Shown piece after piece: positions 28,771 to 39,128 of a stretch of 64,000 bases of DNA. The stretch covers positions 1,302,001 to 1,366,000 of the forward strand of contig JAPFFF010000029.1 in the NCBI GenBank assembly GCA_039105265.1, read 5' to 3'. Position 1 is the first letter of the stretch, and the number at the start of each line of letters is the position of its first letter. Origin of the DNA: Tritrichomonas musculus (Eukaryota; Parabasalia; Tritrichomonadida; Tritrichomonadidae). Under the pieces are notes generated by a model. That model saw only the letters and a program-made list of their open reading frames with translations, had not been told where the DNA came from and made no database searches. The position numbers and the translations under genes are program-made.

Positions 28771-29274
28771 TAATCCTGTCCATTTTGGATTTTATCGTAG
28801 GATAACCGTAATCCTGGATGGAAAAAAAATCCTGCTTGGATTTTTCATTTTTTCATATAATAAATCAAAAGTTTTAATAAATGGATTTTTATTCTCAAAA
28901 AGTTCATAATGTAAACTATAGAATGGATTTTTTTTGAATACCGTAAACCATTGAATGGATTTTTTTCTGAGAAAATCCAAAATAAACCATTGAATGGATA
29001 TATAAAAAATCCATTCTATAGTTTACATTAATATTATTGGATTTTTTGTAATTTCAACCATTTCCTTTATTTTGCATCAAAGAAAATTAAAAAACCCAAT
29101 GCATAACTAATTTAATTAACAGCAAATGCACAAAAATATGCAAAAATAAAGAATTTATTGGGGTTTTTTAATAATTCTATATAGACAAATAGTAATTCAA
29201 AATAAAACCGTTATCCAAAATTTAAAAAAAAAAAAAAATCCAAAAAACGGTTAAAATATCCAATTTGGACACCC
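28771..29274. mobile_element. Non-autonomous element, ~504 bp, with 9-bp target duplication and internal foldback
   Basis: The ends carry imperfect inverted repeats, TGTCCATTTTGGAT (28777-28790) and ATCCAATTTGGACA (29257-29270). They are flanked by a perfect 9-bp direct repeat TACTTAAAT (28762-28770 and 29275-29283), the length expected of a MULE target duplication. Inside, about 25 bp at 28907-28932 (GTAAACTATAGAATGG core) is repeated inverted at 29004-29029, so the middle can fold. No coding capacity. It lies about 100 bp upstream of a MULE transposase relic and may be related to it. Confidence 0.6.
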
Positions 29275-29374
29275 TTACTTAAATAATTAAAATGTTAAGT
29301 TATTATTTAAATATGAATAAAAATATTTATGTATTTAGTTTGTTTTTATAGGAGTTTCAATATCAATTATTTAT

Positions 29375-30363
29375 GCAAAGCAAACATGAAGATTTTTAGC
29401 TAATTCTGATAACTTGATGGTTGATGGAACATTCAGAACCACTCCGCCTGAATTTGACCAAGATATCAACATCATGGGTGCTAATTTATTAAAAAAACTT
29501 ATATGACATTTTGTCATATTCTCATAAAAAAAGAAGAAGATTATTTTATAGCTTTTCAAATGCTTTTCACTCAAACAATCGATACGCTTCGCTTTTTGAG
29601 AGTTAAAATGTTCATCACTGATTTCGAAAAATCATTAATGAATGCAATTTCCAAAATCATTAATTCTTTCTTTTTAAATGAAGAATTAGGAATACCTATA
29701 AAGTAAGAAAGAATGTCTAATTCGAACTTTTTCAAAATACTATAATAAAGAAAAAAATGGAAAAGAAAAGAAAGAAATACTTTATTTTTTACTCTTTGCT
29801 CCATATATAAAATGGGAAGTATTAACTGAGTGAATTACTAAATTGTTAAATCTAAAAACTCAAATAAATCAATTTCTCCTTTACTATAAAAAGAGATGTT
29901 TGAGTCACAAAGAGACTTGGTATGAAGGCGAATCATTACATGAAAGAATACTTACTTATTGTGCATTAGAATCTTGCCGCCGTAGGTTAAATGCTGTATT
30001 AAAAGCATCTCCATCACTTGAAGACTTCGCAAAAAGCTTGTACGCTTTTGATATGAAAAATTATCATGAATTAAAAGTGAATCTTAATAACAATCAACTA
30101 CATAAATACCAGCTATTTCTTAAAAAAAAAGACAAAATTCTTCACAAGATGGACTGTATTCTAGGAAATTTGAAAGATGGTAATAATAACGAAAAAGAGT
30201 CTGTTAATATAACTGTTTAAAATAATGATTCAGAAAGCTTGTGTAATTATGACGAAAACAAAAACGATTTGTTTCAGGATGTTTTCTTTAATGAAACGCT
30301 AGGTGACAGTTCTGAAATAATAGAACATCAAATTGATGATATTTTGAAAAAAATTGATAAATA
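29375..30363 (+). pseudogene. Broken MULE-type transposase
   Basis: Pieces in different frames read, in order, like a Mutator-like (MULE) transposase: NSDNLMVDGTFRTTPPEF at 29400-29455 (the first catalytic-Asp region, DGTF..P..F), then after a frameshift HILIKKEEDYFIAFQMLF and FITDFEKSLMNAI (29506-29650, the second Asp), then further broken sequence, and a longer piece at 29843-30220 (WYEGESLHERILTYCALES...). An in-frame stop at 30218 is followed by about 48 more open codons to 30363. No full-length frame exists, so the element is dead. Confidence 0.75.
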
Positions 30364-31079
30364 ATAAAATTATGAACTATTAATAGTAAACGAGTTAAAA
30401 AATTTAAAATTCATTACATTCTAATGGCATAATTTATTTTTATAAAAATGGTCGAATTTAATAAACTAATCATTCTTAACTTTAAATGTGGAAGAGATAA
30501 ATAAAATGAACAAATTAACGAGATAAATTAATATAAATCAAATAGTATTAATGATGAAACTGCCATACATAAACTTTATGCTCGTTACTATTGCAGAGTA
30601 TGTGATAAAGCTTACGGTAAGAGATGCATCAATATATGGAGAATGAAGATGAGAATATTAAAGCGAATGTATGGTAAATTAATCCAATTTGACTCATAAA
30701 AAGATATACCTTGGATTTTGGAGATACCTAAAAAATGACTCATCTACTTTGATATGTCTCGCATTCCATATAAGATTAAACCAATAATGAAATTATATCA
30801 TGTTTTTTGAGTATAGATCATAAAATTAATTTGAAAAGATATTTATTTCTTTTAGTTAATTAAATATAGGGGGACCATTTTAAAAAAAATTGAATAGGAG
30901 GGATAATTTTTTAGCCCTCCACTATCCCTATCCTCATCATTCAGAAAGACCTTCATATCTGGGATTGTACATCAGCCTCTTACAAAGAGAAACAATTTGC
31001 ATTTTTAAAATAACATTAATTAATTAAAATGTAAATTCTCATTTTGGGAGATTTCTAAAAAAGAGCATCATTTTCTAAA
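30364..31079. other. Transposon-flanking region, possible further relic
   Basis: Around 30550-30700 (+) there is an open stretch with balanced composition, including YYCRVCDKAYGKRC, which has a CxxC like a zinc finger. It may be another broken transposon or host gene piece. The rest is AT-rich with nothing recognisable. Confidence 0.35.
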
Positions 31080-31158
31080 TTAGACCTTTTTTTAAAAAAT
31101 TTTTTTTGCGATAAAGTATACTTTATCGCAAAAAAATTTCTTTTATAAAAAGGTCTAA
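31080..31158. repeat. 78-bp near-perfect palindrome
   Basis: Two arms of about 39 bp meet at 31118/31119. The outer 11 bp (TAGACCTTTTT) and the inner 17 bp (TTTTTTGCGATAAAGTA) match perfectly; the middle has a few mismatches and one indel. The outer ends are TA-flanked (TAGACC...GGTCTA), compatible with a tiny foldback element. Confidence 0.85.
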
Positions 31159-31729
31159 TAAAAATCATTTTAAATCTAAAAAACTTCATTTACCATTGTT
31201 CATATCCCATAAAATGAAGTCACAAAATCCCGCTTTGAAGGAAGAATAAGTTTTTGAAAAAAATGTTTGATAAAATGAATTGTATAGCTCAATAATTAAT
31301 ATCTAATTATATAATCATCATATTTATTATATTATTATCTAATTAATCATATCTCTCTTAAAATTATAAAACCTCTCCACCAAATCATCCGAGAAATGAT
31401 TTGAATTTAACTTGGAGTCTTTGTGTCAAATAATAAATAAACCAATATACAATGCAATATAAAAATTATAATTGATTGCATTCATATTTATTAATATAGT
31501 ATATAATAAATTTTTTAAATTTTAAATAAGATATTTGCAAAAATAATATGTGATTTGTCATAAAATTTGTATGATTCAAAATTCACAAAAAATTGAATTA
31601 TTTAATACCAAAAAAGATTTACTTTTATAGATACATTGGTGGAACCATTTTACAAAATATCAAAAATTTACATTTTATTTTAGACATTTTTGTTATATTT
31701 ACAAAATTGAGAGAATTTTTTTTTTTATA
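31159..31729. other. AT-rich intergenic stretch
   Basis: About 570 bp between the palindrome and the TIR element. Nothing recognised. Confidence 0.4.
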
Positions 31730-31737
31730 GTTGCCTC

Positions 31738-32502
31738 CTGGGCTTTTCTGTCCAAACGGATTTCATTCAAAAAGTTTTAAAAAATATCCAATGGACAGGA
31801 AAATTTTCTCGTTATATTTTGAAAACTTTACACTGTCCAAAATGTCCAAAAATGTCCATTTGACTCAAACACGGACAGAACATTCAATATTTTCATTGAA
31901 CTACCTCAAAAATATTAATGTTCTTTTTTATTGTTTTATACTTTAGCTTTTGAATTATCCAAAAAATAATAATAAAAAAATTATTTTTGAATAAAATTTA
32001 ATCGTTCATATTTTAAAAAAATGAAATTAAATGATAATTTGGTTCTTATTAAAAACAAATATAAATTCAAATTTTTCTAAAATTGATAAGGTTATAAGAA
32101 CGATAATATTTTTTTTTAAAATGCATTTTAATAACTTCGTTAAATAAAATGTTGGATTCAAAAATACCTATATTATATATATATTAAGAGTTGTAAAACT
32201 AATAATGATAATAATAATAAGTTATTTATTGATGGAATTTTAAAATATTGTTATTTTTATTGATAAATGAAATTCAATTAATTTCGCAATAAGAGAATAT
32301 TCTTTAACTATATGTAAGAACAATCAAAAATGCTAAATATTTTATGATTATATAAAATGTCCAAAAAATGTTCGTTATGGACATTTATTTCAATTATTTG
32401 AGAGTTTATCGATTAAAATAACCGCTTTCTATCCATAAAAAGTGACGCCTTGTTTCAAAAAGTTAGAAACGGGCAGAAAATTTTATGGACAGAAAAGCCC
32501 AG
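31738..32502. mobile_element. Non-autonomous TIR element, 765 bp, perfect 8-bp target duplication
   Basis: Perfect 17-bp terminal inverted repeats CTGGGCTTTTCTGTCCA (31738-31754) and its reverse complement (32486-32502) are directly flanked by an identical 8-bp duplication GTTGCCTC (31730-31737 and 32503-32510). The interior is AT-rich and has no transposase; the open frame across the left end is not a gene. An 8-bp duplication fits hAT, P or Merlin-type transposases; the TIR does not settle which. The clean ends suggest a fairly recent insertion. Confidence 0.85.
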
Positions 32503-32510
32503 GTTGCCTC

Positions 32511-32892
32511 ATCTTCAAATTATCTCTTACAAAATACTCCATAACTTTTTGAGTGCTAAATAGCTTCAAAAAGTTATATCTATTTAATTCTTACATTTTT
32601 TAAAATAAAAAATTATTTTGATTATAGAAAAAGTTAATCACAAATTTATTTTTATTTCCCCTTAAATATTTCTATCGATATCTTCTCCAATATATAAATA
32701 CATTCTAAAATAATTTATATTAAAATTTACATTTTAATATAATATAATATAAATACATTTAAATCTTAATTACTGATTAAATGTTCAGTAAAATAACATT
32801 TTTTTAATTCAACTTTTTCAATAATCAATCTTAACTTTCTCTCAAAAATATAAAAATACAAAATAAATGGTTCAACATAAACTAACTTTATT
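32511..32892. other. Intergenic, 3' side of the Myb gene
   Basis: About 380 bp containing two copies of the recurrent motif in opposite orientation (32543 and 32566). No gene. Confidence 0.45.
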
Positions 32893-33855
32893 TTAGTTAA
32901 AAACTATCCAATCATTATCTAATTCAACAATATAATTATGTTCCAAAATATCCATGATTTCATTGTCTGGTTCAACGAGACAAGTAGCTTCATCTTTTGA
33001 TTCTTTTGGAACAAAATCCGTAAGATTTTGGAAATTTCCATCATTTGGAAATGGATTAGCGGAAGATCTTAAATTAGCATTTAAATCATTCCTGCTATAA
33101 TCCTCATTTCTTATTTCAAAAAATTTTCCCTTTTCATTATCATTCTTTTCATCAGTTCCTTCTTGTCTGCAAAGGAAGTAGTTCCAGCGGTTCTTCAATG
33201 AGTTAGAACTTCGATAAGGAAATGATTTTTTGAGTATAGACCACTTTGGACCATGCTCATTATATAATCTCTGAAGTAAATCGTCCTCTTCCTTTGACCA
33301 TTCACCTTTAAAGTAGCCTGGAACAAGGTAATTAGAATATCTGTCTCTGCATTGTTTTGGTGTTCTTTCATGCATATAAGATGCAATCAATGACCAATTT
33401 TTGGTTCCGTACTTTTCTGTTAAAAATTTGATCTTTTCATCCTCTTCAGCTGTGAAGGGAATCCTAGATTTCTTTCCGTATTGGATGAACTTTGGGTTAA
33501 ACCCATAATTCATATTCATCATCATATTATTATTTTTAGGTAGGCTCATGTTCATCATACCCATATTGCGGTTTATGTTATGTGGAATCTGGCTTAACAT
33601 AAAGTTTTTCGGAACTAAGCTTGGCTTTGCCTGTGCCTTAATCAAATTCTCTTGGAACCTCATGTTGAGCGCTTTGCTTGCACCTGAAGTATAATTCATG
33701 AATTTAGAGAGGGTAGAGATCGCTGGAATTGGCAGCTTCTCTTGCATCCTTATTTTCTTATCAGATTTTTTCACCATCTTTCTAGCTTTGTGATCTGGTG
33801 CAGTAGATACTTGATTTGAGGCTTTACCATTCTGTTGATCATCACTGGTGTTCAT
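32893..33855 (-). CDS. R2R3 Myb-like DNA-binding protein, 320 aa
   Basis: ATG at 33855. Residues 1-128 are a basic, then Asn/Met-rich, probably unstructured head. Two Myb repeats follow: R2 about 131-180 (FTAEEDEKIKFLTEKYGTKNW...RTPKQCRDRYSNYL) and R3 about 182-235 (WSKEEDDLLQRLYNEHGPKW...RSSNSLKNRWNYFL). The tryptophan spacing is typical, with the first Trp of R2 replaced by Phe and that of R3 kept. The acidic tail (about 240-320) could be an activation region. In Trichomonas, small R2R3 Myb proteins bind promoter elements and regulate adhesin genes, and a Myb-like protein recognises the M3 core promoter element. Targets of this one are unknown. Stop TAAA. Confidence 0.93.
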   Translation of the reverse strand: MNTSDDQQNGKASNQVSTAPDHKARKMVKKSDKKIRMQEKLPIPAISTLSKFMNYTSGASKALNMRFQENLIKAQAKPSLVPKNFMLSQIPHNINRNMGMMNMSLPKNNNMMMNMNYGFNPKFIQYGKKSRIPFTAEEDEKIKFLTEKYGTKNWSLIASYMHERTPKQCRDRYSNYLVPGYFKGEWSKEEDDLLQRLYNEHGPKWSILKKSFPYRSSNSLKNRWNYFLCRQEGTDEKNDNEKGKFFEIRNEDYSRNDLNANLRSSANPFPNDGNFQNLTDFVPKESKDEATCLVEPDNEIMDILEHNYIVELDNDWIVFN

Positions 33856-36133
33856 TGTAATAGTGTTTTTTTTTTATGTAAAATAAATGAAATAAACAAT
33901 CGAGATTTTTATTCAAATAATTCAATTATGAAAATTCATGTGAATATGTGAGTTAGGGTTTTTGTGAATGGATATTTTTTAAATACATCATTTAACATTC
34001 TGTTATTTATTTTGTAGATTAAAAATAAGATAGATTTTTCGAGTTATGAAAATATGATCATCACATCCATTTTTTCTTATTCACATAATAATTAAAACTT
34101 TTGAATGTTTTACGTTTTGTCACCTCATTCAATAAAGATGGTTATTATTTGAAAAATTGAATGTCGAAATCTTAAACTTTTTATTACATATTTAGTATTG
34201 TTATATGATAATATTAATATTAAACTTATAAAATCATATATGTACATTTTTGTGAGAAAAAAGCATTCAAACACAATGAGAATAACTTTTTCAATAAATT
34301 GATTTTTATATTGAAAAAGCTGCAATTCCCTTATGAAAAATTATTCTCTTATCATTGAAAAAGTCCCAATTCCTTCAATTTTTCATAAAAAAAATATTAA
34401 ATTACAACACATTTCTATACATGATATTATTTCAGATTTATTTTATACAACAAGTAATTTAATTCCATCAAAAAATAAAAAAATAAAAAAATTATATGAT
34501 GTGTAATCATTATAATTTTTTCAAATTTTGCTATTAAATTAAAACCGATAAACACTAAATGATAAAAACAATATATTACACCATTTTTTTAAGTAACATA
34601 AATTTTGAATAACAAAGCATTTAATTCCATAAGTTCGAATTCAAAAAAAAAATAATTGAAAAACAATTGCTTATATGATCTGCTAGTAATGATTAAACTT
34701 TATATTTTTTATTTATTGGAAAATTTCGAATCATATTTTCATTTTTTTTTTTATCTCACTATATTTCTTTTACTTAAAGTAGGATGAATAATACAGCATA
34801 TACTACATCTTTTTTTTTTTATTATTACAAATTTTTTATATATAATTACAAATTTAAAAAGTTGATATGTAATAAATCTAATATCATTGATGCTATTTTT
34901 AAATCAACATAATGAACATTATATCATCAATAATAAGATTAAATTTAATCATATTCTAGGTTTTACTGTCAAATCTCAAATAGGGAAATTTATGTCCATG
35001 ATTGAATGCATACAGCGATAGCTTAATAACTTTTTCTACATAAATCGCCTGGACAGTAAAATCTAGATCTGATTAAAAGTGCTTTATAATATTTTTTTTT
35101 TTTTTTTTTATATATTTATATTTCTATACCAATTCCCCAATATTTATTTGTTTTAAAGATATTTATAGAAATGTTTTTGAACTCATAACATTTTTTTTTT
35201 ATAAACAATTAATCTAATATTACAAAAACTTGAAGAAAAATTGGAAAATTTAATTACTATTTTTTTTTTAGATTTTTATATCTAAAAATATTTTTCTAAT
35301 ATCATCAAAATATAAATAAATACATAAAATAAATAATTGAATGATAATAGAATAATTGAAATATCATTTCAACGATCAATGCTTATGCATCAGAATTTAC
35401 AACCTTTTAAAATTGACAATATCTATCAATTTTTCTATCTTTTTATGTATTGAAATATCATTAAGTTTTTATCAAATAATACAACTAATTATTATTTTTT
35501 TTTTGTAAACTATCATTATTATTTTTATTTTATAACAGAAAATTTGAAATAAAAACACAATATTTTTATTTAATTTTTTTTAAAAAAATTTGAGATGGAT
35601 AAATTTTTTTCAATTACAGATTATTTTTTGAATTGTTTTTATATAGTATGGGGAATTGCAACTTTTTGAATATTTAATAAAAAAAAACGATCGCTTTTAT
35701 TCTTTGATCAATATTATTTGCTATGACAAATAAACAAAAATCGTATCAAGAAATTGAACAGAATATGGGCATCATAATTTTCGAAATATAGGCATCATAA
35801 TAATGTTATTATTTTTATTGTTTTTTTTATAAAAATAATTGGCTTTATTAAGTTATTAAACAGATGTAGTAAATATAGTATTAATTACCTAAGTTTATAA
35901 AAATAAAAAATATTTTATAGTTATTATAATTTATTAGAAAATTGATTTGGTTTATATTAAAATCAAATGCATATATTGTCCCTAAATGATTTTATATAAA
36001 TTTAAAGAAAGAAGAAAAAGATAATAAAAACTGAAATTAAAATATGCTATAATAATATAAATTTATGATAGGATTATTAATATTTTGAGAGTAATGGGCA
36101 ACATTGGCGTTATCACAATTTTTAATACTAAAT
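33856..36133. other. Long AT-rich intergenic region with one short TIR element
   Basis: About 2.3 kb. Apart from the 105-bp element at 34959-35063 and one motif copy at 35660, only AT-rich sequence with T-runs is seen. Open frames here are short, mostly lack ATG and are low-complexity. Confidence 0.5.
34959..35063. mobile_element. Miniature TIR element, 105 bp, TA-flanked
   Basis: Inverted ends GGTTTTACTGTC (34959-34970) and GACAGTAAAATC (35052-35063) match with one mismatch. Each is directly flanked by TA (34957-34958, 35064-35065), as for mariner-type MITEs. The interior is slightly less AT-rich than its surroundings. No coding capacity. Confidence 0.6.
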
Positions 36134-36517
36134 CTAATCTTTATGTAATTTTGATTTCCTTTGCTGATAAAATTGTATAAATAAAAAGGAAACAAAAGAA
36201 ATTGAGGCAACAGCTTCCACAGCAATTAAGAAAATTTGTTTAGGTAATTGGCTTTCTTTTTGATAATTCATAGTTGGTATTTCGGCATTTTCATTTTCAG
36301 CATCTATAATGACAGGTATACATTGACCATTTTGATACGTATAGAGTTCATTACATTGAACTTCATTTTCAACACATTTTGCATTTTTTGGACAGGGAAT
36401 ACACTGCCCTTTTTCATTAGAATCAGCACAAAAAGGAAGAGTTGTTAAGTATTCTTTGAACATAGCATATGTCAAAAGCCCATAAGCGGAAAAACTTACA
36501 AATAATAAGAAAAGCAT
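36134..36517 (-). CDS. Small two-TM protein with a MAN1/Src1-like cysteine motif
   Basis: A 127-aa frame with its ATG at 36517. Residues 1-20 are hydrophobic (TM or signal anchor), 93-116 form a second TM helix, and a basic tail follows. Between them lies a six-cysteine loop, C30, C39, C42, C48, C55 and C66, with GQCIPCPKNAKC and then a QCNELYTYQNGQCIP. The C..CP..A.C....C..GY....C pattern resembles the luminal start of the Man1-Src1p C-terminal (MSC) domain of inner nuclear membrane LEM proteins, where it also sits between two membrane helices. The usual winged-helix part after TM2 is missing, so this would be a minimal version. An EGF-like surface protein is the alternative. Expression not evident from sequence. 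Confidence 0.6.
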   Translation of the reverse strand: MLFLLFVSFSAYGLLTYAMFKEYLTTLPFCADSNEKGQCIPCPKNAKCVENEVQCNELYTYQNGQCIPVIIDAENENAEIPTMNYQKESQLPKQIFLIAVEAVASISFVSFLFIQFYQQRKSKLHKD

Positions 36518-37126
36518 CCTTTTATATAAATTGGCCTTAAAAAAGAAAATTCACCTTAAATAATATTTTTTTAATTTCTTCATTAAATAAAAATTTACGG
36601 TCATATCAATCATATAATACATATAAAAAAATATTTTATTATTTTAAATTAGTTTTTTTATCTAATATTAATATAAGAATTAAAAGATAGTTTTAGTTTA
36701 ATGTATTCAATTTGATTTCAAATTTTTTGGAGTTTAAAAAAGTTTAAATACTTTACGTATAATTGCATACTTTACAAAAAACATATTTATATAAATAAAT
36801 ATCTATCATAATATGATAAATATAGAAATTTCAAGTAAATAACCATATTTCAACAAACAATAATTCTTTAAATTTGCAAAATAATTCTATAGAGTTTTTT
36901 TAAAGTTAAAAAGATCATTAAAACTTCAATATTATAATATCATCATTATTATTTTATATTTAATATGACATTTATAACTGAACTTTTTGGTTTTTACCTA
37001 TAAACATTCATTATTTTTTTTTTTTTTTTTATCTATTATTAAATGATCTCGATTTCTCTAAAAGGTTTTTTTCCAAATTGAAACAAACAAACAAAAAAAT
37101 CCAAAATCATCCAAATTAATTTATTT
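36518..37126. other. AT-rich intergenic stretch
   Basis: About 600 bp, with a T-run near 37017. No gene or repeat recognised. Confidence 0.45.
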
Positions 37127-39128
37127 TTAATTAATTCCATTTCTGATGAGAAGAGCAGATGGATCCGGATCTCTTCCCATGAAATCTCTGTACAATTCAG
37201 AGGCAGGTTTAGAATTACCCCATTTCAATTCCTTATCACGAAACTCCATTCCAACTTTTTCATTTAAAATTCCTTCCTTCTTGAATCTCGTGAAAACGTC
37301 GGCTTCCAGGACCTCTGCCCACATTTGGCTATAATACGCAGCTGCGTAACCCGGCGAAGAGCTGAACAAGTGTCCGAATCAATGAAGTTGACTATAAAAT
37401 CCTTAAGGACAAGTTCATTGATTTGATCGACATTCATACCGTCGAACTTTTTGAAATGATGGTGAAATTCAAGGTCAAATTTTCCAAAGGATAATTGGCC
37501 CATCATTTGAATTGCCGAATTGTAATTTCTCGCAGCAATCATCTTTTCAAAGACTTCGTCTGGTATTTTTTCACCTGTCTCATAATGCTCGGCGAAAAGG
37601 CCAAGTGCGTTACGCTCCCAGGCCCAATTTTCAAGCAGTCGTGAAGGGAGCTCAACGAAGCCACGAGGAACACGAGTACCGGCAAAAGTACGCGTTGTTG
37701 TCTTTGTTAAAATTCCATGACAAAGATGACCAAACTCATGAAAAATCGTCTCAACTTCCGAATGACTTAATAAAGCAGGCTTATCACCGGATGGCTTTTG
37801 AATGTTACCGACGAGAGTTGCAAGATTCTTCGGGTTCGAAGGATACAAAGTGTAGAATGAACGATGCCAGGCGCCGCTTCCAATCTGCGAAGAAACCGCC
37901 AAGTTGATCGTTTGTTTTTTTTATCAAAAACTTCGTAATATTTGACATCTTGATGACAGACTTCAACTTTCCCTTCAATTGAAGGCTCACTTGGGATGAA
38001 CGATAGAATGTCTCAGCTTGTCGAACGTTTATTCCATAGATCGAAGAAGCGATCATAAAGATGCCCTTCATCACTTTATCCACTGGAAAATAAGGACGAA
38101 GTGCTTCATCGTCGAAATCGTATTTTTCTCTACGCAGAAGCTCACTGTAATACGACCTTTCCCAAGGGAAAACCTCAGTGTTTTCGTCATTTACAATTTT
38201 GGCCTTGAATTGACGTATACGATCATTTTCTAACAAAAATTGCGAATGACATTTGTCGTGCTAATTATCAACAAAATGAAGCGCGATGCCTCCTTTCAAC
38301 GCCATTCGTTGTGCGAGGATCAAGTCAACAAAAGAACTAAAACCAAGAATTCTTGCTTTTTTGTCACGTAACCGAAATATTTCTAACAAAATTGGACCGT
38401 TTTCAAATTCACCTGTATGGCCAATTGTGCCAAAAACTTCCCACATTTTCTTCCGAAACGCGTCACTTTTCGCATACTTAATAACAGGGAAATATGAAGG
38501 CACATGGATGGTGAATAAATATTCACCTTTGTGGCCTTTCTTCTCAGCTGCTTCTGAGGCTTGATTAAGTGACGATTCAGGCAAACCGTCAAGCTCTTTC
38601 TCGTCTTTTATGTAGAGTTCAAAGGCGTTTGTTGAATCAAGGCAATTTGAATTGAATTTGTCGTTTAACTTGGTGATTTCTATTTCAATTCGTCTTTTTG
38701 CTCTTCTTTCAAATCAGCACCATTCAATTTGAATGTCAAAACCGTTTCTTCAATAAAACGTTTTTGCTCGGCGGTTAAGGTCGATAGATCGATTTTTTCA
38801 GTGGCATTCTTGATAGCAGACCATAATTTGGAGTTGAGGAATATTTTGGTGTAAAATTCCGTGATTTTATGGTTAAATTCTTTATAGACTGATCGTAATT
38901 GCTCATTGTCATGAACGGAAATAAGATGATCTAGATAACTGTCACAGTTATCAAACGCAGTAAAAACACTGTCATAATTGATTTGATCTTCCGATAAATT
39001 TGATATGGAATCAATTCGCTCTTGTGATAATTTCATGGCATGAGTGATATCTATTTGAGCTTGCTCAGGAGTTAATTCGGCCCATGGAATTGGGAATTGC
39101 TGCTGAATGAATGGTGGGGTTCAGACAT
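37127..39128 (-). pseudogene. Frameshifted M3-family metallopeptidase (oligopeptidase A/thimet type)
   Basis: Read on the minus strand, consecutive pieces in changing frames cover almost a full M3 peptidase: the N-terminus near 39110 (PWAELTPEQAQIDITHAMK...), helical pieces at 39036-38680 and 38584-38261, then 38236-37930, the active site at 37902-37380 (FHEFGHLCHG, with the third zinc-ligand region FVELPSRLLENW), and the C-terminus at 37369-37127 ([19 protein letters not shown]). At least four or five frameshifts separate them. The HEFGH motif is intact, so the decay is recent. The G/C-richer codons resemble a formerly well-expressed gene. Assembly indels are possible, but the long intact genes elsewhere in the window argue for a true pseudogene. 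Confidence 0.85.

Noticed and set aside
31731-31946. Open frame of 71 codons at the left end of the 765-bp element
   Set aside because: It starts at a non-ATG codon in the target duplication, crosses the TIR and has no protein-like continuity.
34125-34325. Minus-strand 66-codon frame in the long intergenic region
   Set aside because: No support beyond being open; low-complexity Ile/Phe/Tyr composition.
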